A stretch of DNA of 64,000 nucleotides. It comes from Cellulomonas fimi ATCC 484. Lineage in GTDB: Bacteria; Actinomycetota; Actinomycetes; Actinomycetales; Cellulomonadaceae. The DNA lies in the NCBI RefSeq assembly GCF_000212695.1, contig NC_015514.1, forward strand, positions 3,038,001-3,102,000, given 5' to 3'. Of the stretch, positions 1 to 8,159 are shown one piece after another (the stretch's first letter is position 1; each line of letters opens with the position of its first letter). The position numbers and the translations under genes are program-made. Under the pieces are notes generated by a model that was not told the DNA's origin, made no database searches, and was given only the letters and a program-made list of their open reading frames with translations.

Positions 1-526
1 GCGCGATCCCGATGCCGCCTGCCATGCCGCCCACGACGAGCGGGAACGTGACGGCACCGAGCACGACGCCGCGCGGGTCGCCCGCGCCGAGCGGGACGAC
101 GTCCGTCACCTCGACGGTCACGGGGGTGCCTGTCTGCCGGCCGACCTGCGCCCCGAGCTCGGGGGCCAGCGCGGCGAGCTGCTGCGCGACGAGCGGGCTC
201 GCCGCGGAGGACGTGAGGACCTCGGGCACCGGCGCGAGGACGACGGCGCCGTAGACCTGGCGCGTCTCGACGAGGTCGACGGCGGCGGCACGGTCGGTGG
301 CGGCCGTGACGTCGAAGACGCCCGGGGCCTGCGCGTCGAGCGCCTGCGTGAACGGTGCGACCGCGGGCGCGGGCCCGGCGACGGCCACCGGGAGGTCGCG
401 TGGCTCGGCGGTGACCGAGGGCCACAGGAAGGCGAGCGCGACCACGGTCACGACCGTGGCGAGCGCTGCCGCGAGCGCGGCCACCCGGGGCCAGGGGGTG
501 TGGGGGTGCGGAGCGTGTGCGAGCAT
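1..526 (-). CDS. Membrane protein, N-terminal part (cut by window start)
   Basis: The reading frame opens at ATG 526 behind a good ribosome site (GGAGGA, 4 nt spacing) and is still open at base 1, giving about 175 residues. The product has a basic N-terminus, one hydrophobic segment at about residues 15-36, then an Ala/Val-rich extracytoplasmic stretch. A second hydrophobic run begins near the cut end (about residue 155 onward, GAVTFPLVVGGMAGG). This layout resembles YhgE/Pip-like or ABC-2-type membrane proteins, but the diagnostic C-terminal membrane block is outside the window, so no function is assigned. It is divergent from a TetR repressor gene, and one of two copies of that operator lies 16 bp upstream of its start. 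It is therefore probably the repressor's target, for example an exporter. Confidence is good for the gene and low for its family. Confidence 0.75.
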   Translation of the reverse strand, partial: MLAHAPHPHTPWPRVAALAAALATVVTVVALAFLWPSVTAEPRDLPVAVAGPAPAVAPFTQALDAQAPGVFDVTAATDRAAAVDLVETRQVYGAVVLAPVPEVLTSSAASPLVAQQLAALAPELGAQVGRQTGTPVTVEVTDVVPLGAGDPRGVVLGAVTFPLVVGGMAGGIGIA

Positions 527-541
527 CGGATCCTCCAAAAC

Positions 542-613
542 GAACGTTCCTTCTCCTGCAACGCTCCTCCCTGTCGCGCCGACTTGTCAAGAACGTTCGT
601 TCGTTTTTAGGCT
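542..613. promoter_or_regulatory. Divergent promoter region with paired TetR operator
   Basis: The palindrome GAACGTTC occurs at 542-549 and again at 591-598. The flanks make the two sites mirror images (AACGAACGTTC and GAACGTTCGTT). For the rightward repressor gene, TTGTCA (584-589) and TAGGCT (608-613) are spaced by 18 bp. TAGGCT ends 6 bp before the GTG start, so the second operator sits between the -35 and -10 boxes. On the other strand TTGACA (585-590) reads toward the membrane-protein gene. The geometry fits simultaneous autorepression and repression of the divergent gene. The palindromes are seen directly; their function is inferred. Confidence 0.65.
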
Positions 614-619
614 CGGGCC

Positions 620-1213
620 GTGCCAAAGGTCACCGACGAGTACCGCGCCGCCCGCCGCGACGAGATCGCCGACGCCGCGCTGCGCGCCTTCCGGCGAGGC
701 GGGTTCCAGGGGACGTCGATGGCCGACATCATCAGCGAGGCCGGTCTCTCGGCCGGTGCGATCTACGGGCACTTCGCGAGCAAGAACGCACTCGTCGTCG
801 AGGTGGCGTCCCGCATCGTCGGCGCCCGGGTCGAGGAGATCGCCCGTCTCGCGGACACCGACCCCATGCCGCCGCCGCCGCACGTGCCGCGCCTGCTCGT
901 CACCGCGGTGCGGCGCGAGATCGGCGACCCGGCCGTCCTCCTGCAGCTGTGGGGCGAGTCCGTCACCGACCCCGAGATCCGGGAGCTCGCCGGGCGGACC
1001 ATCGCGCGCCTGGCCGACATCCTGCGCGGGTACGTCTCGCTGTGGCACCAGCGTGCGCACGGGACACCGCCCGACGAGGCCGACGCGCTCGCCGCCGCGC
1101 AGGTGCCGCTGCTGCTCGCCGTCGTGCAGGGCCTCGTCGTGCAGTCCTCGCTCGGCCCCGACTTCGACGAGGACGCCTACCTCGCCGCGGTCGAGCGGTA
1201 CCTGCCGCGCTGA
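620..1213 (+). CDS. TetR/AcrR-family transcriptional repressor
   Basis: The protein has 197 residues, the usual TetR length. The N-terminal helix-turn-helix lies at about residues 10-56: an RDEIADAALRAF helix, then TSMADIISEAGLSAGAIYGHF, the classic TetR recognition region, and SKNALVVEV. The remaining two thirds is an all-helical ligand-binding and dimerisation domain of unknown specificity. The start is GTG 620. No ribosome site precedes it, but a -10-like TAGGCT ends 6 nt upstream, so the transcript is probably leaderless. It is divergent from a membrane-protein gene, and paired GAACGTTC palindromes lie between the two genes. The likely role is ligand-relieved repression of that neighbour and of itself. 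The family call is secure; the inducer cannot be read from sequence. Confidence 0.92.
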   Translation: MPKVTDEYRAARRDEIADAALRAFRRGGFQGTSMADIISEAGLSAGAIYGHFASKNALVVEVASRIVGARVEEIARLADTDPMPPPPHVPRLLVTAVRREIGDPAVLLQLWGESVTDPEIRELAGRTIARLADILRGYVSLWHQRAHGTPPDEADALAAAQVPLLLAVVQGLVVQSSLGPDFDEDAYLAAVERYLPR

Positions 1214-1271
1214 CGGGCACGACAGGCGGTCGCCCGGGAGCGACGGCCCGCCCGCGCCCGGCCGACCACCG

Positions 1272-1820
1272 TCAGCGCGAGAGCTGCGTCGCCCGGTACT
1301 CGTCCTCGAGCATCGACATGTCGATCGCGTCGCACCAGCCGTCGCCGTCCCGGTACGCGTCGCGCCGACGGCCCTCGACCCGGAAGCCGATGTTCTCGTA
1401 CAGCGACTTCGCGCGGGCGTTGATCGCCAGCACGTCGAGCTCGACCCGGTGCAGGCCCAGCCCGTCGAACGCGAACCCGAGCACGAGCTCGATCGCCTCC
1501 GTGCCGTAGCCACGTCCCCGGTACGCCGGCCGCATCGCCAGGCGCAGGTTCGCCTTGCGCACCGCCTCGTCGATGTCGTTGAGGACGATCTCGCCGAGGA
1601 ACTCGTCGCTGCCGGTCGTCGTCACGGCAAAGTCGAAACGACCCTCGGCCGTCGCGCGGCTCGCGCACCAGGCCTCGACCTGCTCGCGGCTGAACGTCGC
1701 CGTCGTGCCCGTCAGCCGCGCGCCGACCGGGTCGGCCAGCATGTCCCACACCGCGTCGGCGTCGTCGGGCCGGAACGGCCGCAGCACGATCATCTCGCCC
1801 TGCAACGTCGGCTTCTCCAT
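1272..1820 (-). CDS. GNAT acetyltransferase, RimJ/RimL-like
   Basis: The protein has 182 residues from ATG 1820, which has a good ribosome site (AGGAG, about 6 nt upstream). A longer in-frame start at 1862 has none and would add 14 unrelated residues. The GNAT fold is visible: an N-terminal LRPFRPDDADAVW strand-helix, the acetyl-CoA P-loop region RPAYRGRGYGTEAI at about residues 92-105, and the C-terminal motif NARAKSLYENIGF. This arrangement is typical of the RimJ/RimL/SpeG group, which acetylates ribosomal protein N-termini, polyamines or small amines. The substrate is not predictable here. The gene stands alone, convergent with the TetR gene and downstream of the gatB terminator. Confidence 0.88.
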   Translation of the reverse strand: MEKPTLQGEMIVLRPFRPDDADAVWDMLADPVGARLTGTTATFSREQVEAWCASRATAEGRFDFAVTTTGSDEFLGEIVLNDIDEAVRKANLRLAMRPAYRGRGYGTEAIELVLGFAFDGLGLHRVELDVLAINARAKSLYENIGFRVEGRRRDAYRDGDGWCDAIDMSMLEDEYRATQLSR

Positions 1821-1936
1821 GACGCACTCCTGTCTGTGCCGCTGCGCGGCCCGTCCTCGCATCGTAAGGAGGCCGTGTGACCTCCGTGTTGCACCGCGCC
1901 GCCGCCGGCCGACACGCCGTCCCGTGGGCCCACGTG

Positions 1937-1977
1937 ACGCGGGGCCGGCCCGGGTCGCACCCCGGCCGGCCCCGCGT
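1937..1977 (-). terminator. Hairpin terminator after gatB
   Basis: A 14-bp perfect inverted repeat (ACGCGGGGCCGGCC at 1937-1950 pairing with 1964-1977) continues after one mismatch for 3 more pairs around a 5-nt loop. It begins 11 bp past the gatB stop. There is no U-run, which is common for terminators in high-GC actinobacteria. Confidence 0.65.
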
Positions 1978-1988
1978 CGCGTGGTACG

Positions 1989-3485
1989 TCAGGCCTGGAC
2001 GCGCTCCAGGACCAGCTCGCGGACGCGGCCCGCGTCGGCCTGCCCGCGCGTGGCCTTCATGACCGCGCCGATGATCGCCCCGACCGGGCCGAGGTTCCCC
2101 GAGCGGATCTTCTCGGCGATGTCCGGCTGGGCGGCGAGCGCCTCGTCGATCGCCGCGAGCAGCGGGCCGTCGTCCGACACGACCTCGAGCCCGCGCGCGA
2201 CGACGACCTGCTCGGGCTCACCCTCGCCCGCGAGCACGCCCTCGAGCACCTGGCGCGCGAGCTTGTCGTTGATGCGCCCCGCGTCGACGAGCTGCTGCAG
2301 CGCGCCGATCTGCGCGGGCGTGATGGGCAGCGCGTCGAGCTCGACCTCCCGCTGCTTCGCGGTCCGGGCCAGCTCGCCCATCCACCACTTGCGCGCCGCG
2401 GCGGGCGAGGCGCCGGCCGCGACGGTCGACTCGATGAGCTCGACGGCACCCGCGTTCACGACGTCGCGCATCTCGGCGTCCGCGTAGCCCCACTCCCCCT
2501 GCAGCCGCCGGCGGCGGGCCGCCGGGAGCTCCGGGAGCGACGCACGGATCTCCTCGACCCACGCGCGGTCCGGCGCGATCGGCACGAGGTCCGGCTCCGG
2601 GAAGTAGCGGTAGTCCTCGGCGTCCGACTTCACGCGGCCCGACGTGGTCTCGCCGGTGTCCTCGTGCCAGTGGCGCGTCTCCTGGACGATCGTGCCACCC
2701 GCGTCCAGCACGCCCGCCTGCCGGCTGATCTCGAAGCGGACCGCCCGCTCGACCGAGCGGAACGAGTTGACGTTCTTCGTCTCGGTGCGCGTGCCCAGCG
2801 CGGACTCGGGCGTGGGCCGCAGCGACACGTTGACGTCCGCGCGCACGTTGCCGCGCTCCATGCGCGCCTCGGAGACGCCCAGGGCACGGAAGAGGTCGCG
2901 CAGCGTCTGCACGTAGGCCCGCGCGACCTCGGGCGCCCGCTCGCCCGCACCCGTGATGGGACGCGTCACGATCTCGACGAGCGGGATGCCCGCGCGGTTG
3001 TAGTCGACGAGCGAGTACTCCGCGCCGTGGATGCGGCCCGTCGCGCCGCCGACGTGCGTGTTCTTGCCGGCGTCCTCCTCCATGTGCGCGCGCTCGATCT
3101 CCACGCGGAACGTCGACCCGTCCTCCAGCTCGACGTCGACCCAGCCGTCGAACGCGATCGGCTCGTCGTACTGCGACGTCTGGAAGTTCTTCGGGACGTC
3201 CGGGTAGAAGTAGTTCTTCCGTGCGAACCGGCAGGACTCCGCGATCGAGCAGTTGAGCGCGAGGCCGATGCGGATCGCGTACTCCACGGCCGTGCCGTTG
3301 ACGACCGGCAACGAGCCCGGCAGACCCAGCGAGACCGGCGTGACGGACGTGTTCGGCTCCTCGCCGAAGCCCGCGGGTGCACCGTCGAACATCTTCGTGC
3401 GGGTGCCGAGCTCGACGTGCACCTCGATCCCGATGACCGGGTCGAAGCGGGCGACCGCGTCGTCGTAGTCCACGAGCGCCGTCAT
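1989..3485 (-). CDS. gatB: Asp-tRNA(Asn)/Glu-tRNA(Gln) amidotransferase subunit B
   Basis: The protein has 498 residues, the normal GatB length. The N-terminus [17 protein letters not shown], the core [16 protein letters not shown] and the region [16 protein letters not shown] are diagnostic of the GatB/E catalytic cradle, which activates misacylated tRNA and binds Zn/Mg. The C-terminal about 150 residues form the helical YqeY-like tRNA-binding tail (KWWMGEL, then [13 protein letters not shown] and [14 protein letters not shown]). Start ATG 3485 overlaps the gatA stop by 4 bp (ATGA), so the genes are translationally coupled. GatB phosphorylates Glu-tRNA(Gln) or Asp-tRNA(Asn) and uses ammonia from GatA. 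It is the last gene of gatCAB and is followed by a hairpin. Confidence 0.98.
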   Translation of the reverse strand: MTALVDYDDAVARFDPVIGIEVHVELGTRTKMFDGAPAGFGEEPNTSVTPVSLGLPGSLPVVNGTAVEYAIRIGLALNCSIAESCRFARKNYFYPDVPKNFQTSQYDEPIAFDGWVDVELEDGSTFRVEIERAHMEEDAGKNTHVGGATGRIHGAEYSLVDYNRAGIPLVEIVTRPITGAGERAPEVARAYVQTLRDLFRALGVSEARMERGNVRADVNVSLRPTPESALGTRTETKNVNSFRSVERAVRFEISRQAGVLDAGGTIVQETRHWHEDTGETTSGRVKSDAEDYRYFPEPDLVPIAPDRAWVEEIRASLPELPAARRRRLQGEWGYADAEMRDVVNAGAVELIESTVAAGASPAAARKWWMGELARTAKQREVELDALPITPAQIGALQQLVDAGRINDKLARQVLEGVLAGEGEPEQVVVARGLEVVSDDGPLLAAIDEALAAQPDIAEKIRSGNLGPVGAIIGAVMKATRGQADAGRVRELVLERVQA

Positions 3486-4996
3486 CGGGTCTCCTCCAGC
3501 TCCGGGGCCCGGTCCAGCAGCGGGCCACCCCACTCCTTCTCCAGCAGCGCCTCGAGGGCCGCGCCCACCCGGTACAGGCGGTCGTCGGCCTTCGCGGGCG
3601 CGAGCACCTGGAACCCGACCGGCAGGCCGTCGTCGGACACGCCGTTCGGCACCGAGAGCCCCGGCACGCCCGCGAGGTTCGCCGGGATCGTCGCGACGTC
3701 GTTGAGGTACATCGCGAGCGGGTCGTCGAGCTTCTCGCCCAGCTTGAACGCCGTGGTCGGCGCCGTCGGCGAGACGAGCACGTCGGCCTGCGCGAACGCG
3801 GCGTCGAAGTCGCGCTGGATGAGCGTGCGGACCTTCTGCGCCGAGCCGTAGTAGGCGTCGTAGTACCCGGCCGACAGCGCGTAGGTGCCGAGGATGACGC
3901 GGCGCTTGACCTCGTCGCCGAAGCCCTGGCCGCGCGTGGCGGACATGACCCGCTCCGCCGTGGCCGGCCCCTCGGACGGCTCGACCCGCAGGCCAAACCG
4001 CATGCCGTCGAACTTCGCCAGGTTGCTCGACGCCTCGCTCGGCATGATCAGGTAGTACGCGCCGAGCGCGTACTCGAAGTGCGGGCAGGACACCTCGACG
4101 ATCTCCGCGCCCGCCTGCCGCAGCAGCGCGAGCGACTCCTCGAACCGCGCGAGGACGCCGGCCTGGTAGCCCTCGCCCTGCAGCTCGCGGATGACGCCGA
4201 CGCGCACGCCGGAGAGGTCGCCGGACGCGCCCTGGCGCGCCGCCTCGACGAGCGCGGGCAGCGGCTCGGGGATCGACGTCGAGTCGAGCGGGTCGTGCCC
4301 GCCGATGAGCTCGTGCAGCAGCGCCGAGTCGAGCACCGTGCGGGTCACCGGCCCGGCCTGGTCGAGCGACGACGCCATCGCGATCAGGCCGTAGCGCGAC
4401 ACCGAGCCGTACGTCGGCTTGACGCCGACGGTGCCCGTGACGGCGCCCGGCTGGCGGATCGAGCCGCCCGTGTCCGTGCCGATCGCGAGCGGCGCCTCGT
4501 AGGCCGCGACCGCTGCGGCCGAGCCGCCGCCGGACCCACCGGGGATGCGGTCGAGGTCCCACGGGTTGTGCGTGTTCCCGTACGCCGAGTGCTCGGTGCT
4601 CGACCCCATGGCGAACTCGTCCATGTTGGTCTTGCCGAGGATCGGCAGCCCCGCCGCCTTGATCCGCTCGACGAGCGTCGCGTCGTACGGCGGCACCCAG
4701 CCCTCGAGGATCTTCGAGCCCGCGGTCGTCGGCAGACCCTTCGTCACGACGACGTCCTTGACCGCGATCGGCACGCCCGCGAGCGGGTGCAGCTGCTCGC
4801 CCGCGGCACGGCGTGCGTCGACGTCGGCCGCCGTGGCCAGCGCCTCGGCTGCGCTCACGTGCAGGAACGCGTGCACGGCACCGTCGACGGCGGCGATCCG
4901 GTCGAGGTGCGCCTGCGTCACCTTGACGCTCGTCACCTCGCCCGCGGCCAGCTTCTCGGCGAGCGCGGCGGCGCTCAGCCGGGTCCAGTCGCTCAC
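3482..4996 (-). CDS. gatA: Asp-tRNA(Asn)/Glu-tRNA(Gln) amidotransferase subunit A
   Basis: The protein has 504 residues and belongs to the amidase-signature family. The Lys/cis-Ser/Ser triad is visible: K80 in AGVPIAVKD, cis-Ser155 in PGGSGGGSA and nucleophile Ser179 in [12 protein letters not shown]. The protein hydrolyses glutamine and passes the ammonia to GatB for transamidation. It overlaps gatC upstream and gatB downstream by 4 bp each, so the three subunits are made in a fixed ratio. Nothing unusual is seen. Confidence 0.98.
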   Translation of the reverse strand: MSDWTRLSAAALAEKLAAGEVTSVKVTQAHLDRIAAVDGAVHAFLHVSAAEALATAADVDARRAAGEQLHPLAGVPIAVKDVVVTKGLPTTAGSKILEGWVPPYDATLVERIKAAGLPILGKTNMDEFAMGSSTEHSAYGNTHNPWDLDRIPGGSGGGSAAAVAAYEAPLAIGTDTGGSIRQPGAVTGTVGVKPTYGSVSRYGLIAMASSLDQAGPVTRTVLDSALLHELIGGHDPLDSTSIPEPLPALVEAARQGASGDLSGVRVGVIRELQGEGYQAGVLARFEESLALLRQAGAEIVEVSCPHFEYALGAYYLIMPSEASSNLAKFDGMRFGLRVEPSEGPATAERVMSATRGQGFGDEVKRRVILGTYALSAGYYDAYYGSAQKVRTLIQRDFDAAFAQADVLVSPTAPTTAFKLGEKLDDPLAMYLNDVATIPANLAGVPGLSVPNGVSDDGLPVGFQVLAPAKADDRLYRVGAALEALLEKEWGGPLLDRAPELEETR

Positions 4997-5292
4997 GCGT
5001 CCTCCCCCAGGATCTGCGGCACGAGGAACTTCCCGTCCTGCGCGGCCGGCGCGGCGGCGAGCACCGCGTCACGGTCCACCGGGGCCACCGGCACGTCGGG
5101 GCGGAACACGTTGGTCAGCGGCAGGGGGTGGCTGGTGGCCGGCACGTCGGGCGTGGCGATCTCGCTCACGCGCGCGACCGACTCGACGATGACGTCGAGC
5201 TCGCCCGCCAGGCGGTCGATCTCCGCGGGCGTCAGGTCGATCCGGGCCAGCCCCGCCACGCGCGCGACCTCGTCGCGAGAGAGGGAGGACAT
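4993..5292 (-). CDS. gatC: Asp-tRNA(Asn)/Glu-tRNA(Gln) amidotransferase subunit C
   Basis: The protein has 99 residues. The N-terminal [20 protein letters not shown] helix and the central [14 protein letters not shown] segment are the GatC signature. GatC wraps around GatA and tethers it to GatB. It is the first gene of the operon. The start ATG 5292 has no ribosome site, but TAGACT (5300-5305) ends 7 nt upstream, in -10 position for a leaderless message. The gatCAB order with 4-bp overlaps is standard in actinobacteria. Confidence 0.96.
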   Translation of the reverse strand: MSSLSRDEVARVAGLARIDLTPAEIDRLAGELDVIVESVARVSEIATPDVPATSHPLPLTNVFRPDVPVAPVDRDAVLAAAPAAQDGKFLVPQILGEDA

Positions 5293-5395
5293 GGCGGAGA
5301 GTCTAGACGGCGCCCTCCCCTGCCCGAGGGCCCCGCCTCCACGAGAGCTCGGTGTCGCGCGACGACCGACCTGTCACCGGCTGGCTGTCGTCCAC

Positions 5396-5432
5396 CCGTG
5401 TGTAGACGCACGTCTACACACGGACCTACCGT
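5396..5432 (+). promoter_or_regulatory. Palindromic operator/promoter of the toxin-antitoxin pair
   Basis: A perfect palindrome (CCGTGTGTAGACG, spacer CA, CGTCTACACACGG) covers 5396-5423. TACCGT (5427-5432) ends 6 bp before the antitoxin GTG and is a good -10 box for a leaderless transcript. TAGACG (5403-5408, within the left arm) is 18 bp upstream and may serve as -35. An antitoxin or antitoxin-toxin complex bound to the palindrome would cover the promoter, which is how Phd/VapB systems self-repress. The function is inferred. Confidence 0.7.
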
Positions 5433-5438
5433 GGTGGC

Positions 5439-5714
5439 GTGCGCACGATCGGGACACGCGAGCTCAAGCAGAACCCCCACGCGGTCATCGAGGCGGTCCT
5501 GGCTTCCGACCAGCCGATCGCGATCACGTCCCACGGGCGGCCGACGGGCGTCCGACTGCTCGCCGACCGGCCCGGACCAGCACCCTGGGTCCCCGGCACC
5601 GCGCTCGCGCGCCTCCGCACGGCGACGACCGACGACGGGCTGGTGCTGAAGGCGCAGATCGATGCCGCCCGGGACGAGGACCTCGTCGAGGACCCGTGGG
5701 AGCCGAGGCGGTGA
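5439..5714 (+). CDS. Phd/YefM-type antitoxin
   Basis: The protein has 91 residues. The N-terminal IGTRELKQNPHAVIEAVLASDQPIAITSHGRP matches the Phd/YefM DNA-binding fold: the ELKQN helix, the I-ITSHGRP strand pair, then a GVRLL strand. The Asp/Glu-rich C-terminal tail (DAARDEDLVEDPWEPRR) would be the part that neutralises the toxin. Start GTG 5439 follows a -10-like TACCGT by 6 nt, so it is probably leaderless. Its stop overlaps the PIN toxin start by 4 bp (GTGA), the usual coupling that makes antitoxin first. A 28-bp palindrome directly upstream is the probable autoregulatory site. Confidence 0.88.
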   Translation: MRTIGTRELKQNPHAVIEAVLASDQPIAITSHGRPTGVRLLADRPGPAPWVPGTALARLRTATTDDGLVLKAQIDAARDEDLVEDPWEPRR

Positions 5715-6097
5715 TTCTGCTCGACACGAACGTCCTCATCGACCTGCATCTCTACCGGTTCGAGCCCGACGAGACCTACGGCGCGAGCATCCTCTCCCGC
5801 GCGGAGCTCGAGTTCGGCGTCAACGCAGCGCCGACCGACGAGGCCGCGGCCGAGCGGCTCGCCCGGCTCCACGACCTCGACGCGGTCTTCGACTGGCTCG
5901 AGTTCGACAAGCCGTCGACGCGCTCGTACGGGATCGTCGCGCACCGAGCACGCGCCACCGGTGCGCGGGTCCGCGGCAAGGACGCTCTGATCGCCGCACA
6001 GGCGCACCGGCACGCGGCGCCCGTGATGACGGCGAACGTCGACGACTTCGCGCCCTTCAGCCACCTCGTCAGCGTGCTCCGACCGACACTGCTGTGA
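5711..6097 (+). CDS. vapC: VapC-like PIN-domain ribonuclease toxin
   Basis: The protein has 128 residues from GTG 5711, overlapping the antitoxin stop. The PIN-domain acidic residues are all present: D5 in VILLDTNVLID, E32 in SRAELEFG, D91 in VRGKDALIAA and D111/D112 in ANVDDFAPF. These coordinate Mg/Mn for single-strand RNA cleavage, often of tRNA or rRNA loops in characterised VapC toxins. It looks intact. The target RNA is not predictable. Longer in-frame translation upstream runs through gatC/gatA antisense sequence and is not real. Confidence 0.9.
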   Translation: MILLDTNVLIDLHLYRFEPDETYGASILSRAELEFGVNAAPTDEAAAERLARLHDLDAVFDWLEFDKPSTRSYGIVAHRARATGARVRGKDALIAAQAHRHAAPVMTANVDDFAPFSHLVSVLRPTLL

Positions 6098-6101
6098 GTG
6101 G

Positions 6102-6524
6102 TCAGGAGGCGCGCTCGACCGCCTCGTGGACGAGGGACAGGAGCGCCTCGCCGTACGCGTCGGCGGCCGTCTCGGCGCCGAACACCTGCTCGGGGTGGCC
6201 CGGACGCTCGACGAGCACCTGGAACGACCCGTCCGTCGAACGGGCGAGGCTGCGGAACGTGCCGCCCAGCAGCTCGCGCAGCTGGTCCTCGCGCGGCAGC
6301 CACAGCGCGTCCTCCTGCGCGACCGAGTCGAGCGCCCATTCCGTCGTCCCGTTGAAGCCCAGCACCGTGCCCGTCGGGTAGGTGTGCGCCTCGATCGTCA
6401 TCTCGCTGATCGTGAAGACCTCGCCGTACATCTCCGGGGACAGCACGGCGAAGCGGTCGCCGGACGACGGGCGCCAGCGCAGGCCGGCGTCGCGGAGGCG
6501 GAGCGCGAGATCCACGGTGATCAT
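6102..6524 (-). CDS. Small uncharacterised actinobacterial protein
   Basis: The protein has 140 residues from ATG 6524. GATACT ends 6 nt upstream and may be a -10 box for leaderless expression. The sequence begins MITVDLALRLRDAGLRW and continues with GDRFAVLSPEMYGEVFTISEMTIEAHTYPTG cut into alternating short strands. It has no signal peptide, no membrane segment and no catalytic motif that I recognise. Proteins of this look are common in actinobacteria and are sometimes labelled pilus-assembly (CpaE) by automatic pipelines, but no Walker ATPase motif is present, so I would not use that name. It is convergent with vapC, 4 bp away. Confidence 0.8.
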   Translation of the reverse strand: MITVDLALRLRDAGLRWRPSSGDRFAVLSPEMYGEVFTISEMTIEAHTYPTGTVLGFNGTTEWALDSVAQEDALWLPREDQLRELLGGTFRSLARSTDGSFQVLVERPGHPEQVFGAETAADAYGEALLSLVHEAVERAS

Positions 6525-6583
6525 CGGTCCAGTATCCGCCGGTGGGGTGACGACGGCACCCGTCCGCCGCGCGCCCGTGACGG

Positions 6584-8059
6584 TCAGCCGACCACCAGCT
6601 CCTCGCCCGACGTCCTCGAGACCACCAGCCGTCGCACCCCCGACTCGACCCTGACCCCGGCGACGTCCCCGGTGATCCCGACGTCGCCGAACGTCCGCTC
6701 CCACGCCGGACGGCCCGTCGCGAGGTCGAACGCCCGCAGGACGTCGCCGCCCACGACGAGCACCGTCCGGCCGTCCGTCGCGAACGCGTCGCCGTCGACC
6801 CCGGTCGCGACGGACCACAGCCGCGAGCCGTCCTGCCCGTCGAGCAGCGCGAGCCCGTCGAAGGTCCGCACGAGGACGCGGCCGTCGAGCACGGCGAGCG
6901 GCATCCGCACCTCGGGGACGCTCCAGCGGTCCTCGTCGCCCGCACGGGCGGACAGCATCCCGCCGTCGAACGTGCTGCGCAGCACCAACGCCACCCCCTC
7001 CAGCGTGCCGTCGTCGACCTCCGGGTCGGCCAGCTCCTCCGTGGTGAGGAGCCCGTCGTCGCCCTGGACCGTCGCCGTCACGGGGACCAGCCGCCCGTCG
7101 CGTGCGCGCTCGTACTGGTGCGCGTCGTCCGGCGCCACCGAGCCCGCGAGCGCACCGGACGCCGACAGGAGCCAGTCGGCGCCGCTCCCCCGCAGGACGA
7201 GCTCGTCGCCCGCCGCGGTCACCGCCTCGAACGGCCACTCCACGAACGACTCGGTCGACGGCGAGGACGGGCTCGTCCACGTCCAGCGCGGAGCACCGGT
7301 CTCGGCGTCGGTCGCGACGACCTGCCACGCCTCCGGGCGATCCGTCGTCGCCGGACCGCCGTCGGCCGTCGTGCCTCGCGCGCGCACGAGCAGGTCACCG
7401 AGCACCAGGACGTGCTCGCCGTCGACGGCGGGAGCGGTCGAGCGCACCGTGCCGTCCGCCGGGTCGACGACCCACACCACCGAACCGCGCGGCGGCAGGC
7501 CGACGTGCTGCCCGAGCCCGACGCCGCACACCACGTCGCCGCCCGGTGCGCCCTCGGCGCACCACGGCTGCGCCCCGACGACGAACCCGTCCGCGCCGGC
7601 CACGCCCGGCTGCAGCGGGGGCACCTCGGTCGCGTCGACCGGCATCGGGACGGCCCACCGGCGGCGACCGTCGTCGGCGCCCAGGCCGACGAGCTCCACG
7701 CCCTCGTCGGTCTCCGTGGCGCCGACCAGCACGTCGCCGAGCAGCACTCCGGTGCGCAGCGTGGCCGACGTGTCGGGCGCGGCCGTCCACAGCACGCGCA
7801 GGTCCTCGCCGAACGGCGCGACCACCCCCGGCACGCCGGCGTACCGCGCCGCGAGCTCCGCGTCCGCCGCCTCGCGGCGCCGGTCGAGCACCGCCTGCCC
7901 GCCGAGGAGAGTCGCGGCCACCACGGCGACGCCGGTCATGGCGACCAGCGCAGCGCGCCGCCGGTGCCGCACCCGCTCGCGCCGCCCGCGGGACGGCGTG
8001 GGGTCCCCGGGGGCCGTGCCCTCGTCGTCCAGCTCGACCCGCCGCATTCGCGTCGCCAT
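6584..8059 (-). CDS. Membrane-anchored PQQ-like beta-propeller protein
   Basis: The protein has 491 residues. A basic cytoplasmic N-terminus of about 35 residues precedes one membrane helix (ALVAMTGVAVVAATLLGG). The extracytoplasmic part contains repeated blade-like units such as VVATDAETGAPRWTW, LALLDGQDGSRLWSV and LRAFDLATGRPAWERTF. These are the D-x-x-(T/D)-G-x-x-x-W pattern of PQQ/WD-like eight-bladed propellers. In such proteins the propeller is often a scaffold or a sensor rather than an enzyme, and no PQQ-binding dehydrogenase residues stand out. Start ATG 8059 has TAGGGT ending 6 nt upstream, which points to a leaderless transcript. The gene stands alone. Its role is unknown. Confidence 0.85.
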   Translation of the reverse strand: MATRMRRVELDDEGTAPGDPTPSRGRRERVRHRRRAALVAMTGVAVVAATLLGGQAVLDRRREAADAELAARYAGVPGVVAPFGEDLRVLWTAAPDTSATLRTGVLLGDVLVGATETDEGVELVGLGADDGRRRWAVPMPVDATEVPPLQPGVAGADGFVVGAQPWCAEGAPGGDVVCGVGLGQHVGLPPRGSVVWVVDPADGTVRSTAPAVDGEHVLVLGDLLVRARGTTADGGPATTDRPEAWQVVATDAETGAPRWTWTSPSSPSTESFVEWPFEAVTAAGDELVLRGSGADWLLSASGALAGSVAPDDAHQYERARDGRLVPVTATVQGDDGLLTTEELADPEVDDGTLEGVALVLRSTFDGGMLSARAGDEDRWSVPEVRMPLAVLDGRVLVRTFDGLALLDGQDGSRLWSVATGVDGDAFATDGRTVLVVGGDVLRAFDLATGRPAWERTFGDVGITGDVAGVRVESGVRRLVVSRTSGEELVVG

Positions 8060-8115
8060 GCGGGCACCCTAGGGCGCGACAGGCCTGGTGGAAGCGGGTT
8101 TCACGGCGCGGCCAC

Positions 8116-8149
8116 GGCCCGGGCGCCGTCCCTCCGCAGCGCCCGGGCC
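8116..8149 (-). terminator. Hairpin terminator of the sugar-catabolic operon
   Basis: An 11-bp perfect inverted repeat (GGCCCGGGCGC, 8116-8126, pairing with 8139-8149) with a 12-nt loop begins 11 bp after the stop of the isomerase-like gene. It separates that operon from the leaderless promoter of the propeller gene. Confidence 0.6.
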
Positions 8150-8159
8150 AGGCCGCGGG

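Noticed and set aside
4079..5710. In-frame upstream extension of the PIN toxin reaching back to 4079
   Set aside because: The extension is antisense to gatA and gatC. The GTG at 5711 overlaps the antitoxin stop in the usual way.
6102..6524. Pilus-assembly protein CpaE
   Set aside because: The product is far too short and has no Walker ATPase motifs or receiver-like domain.
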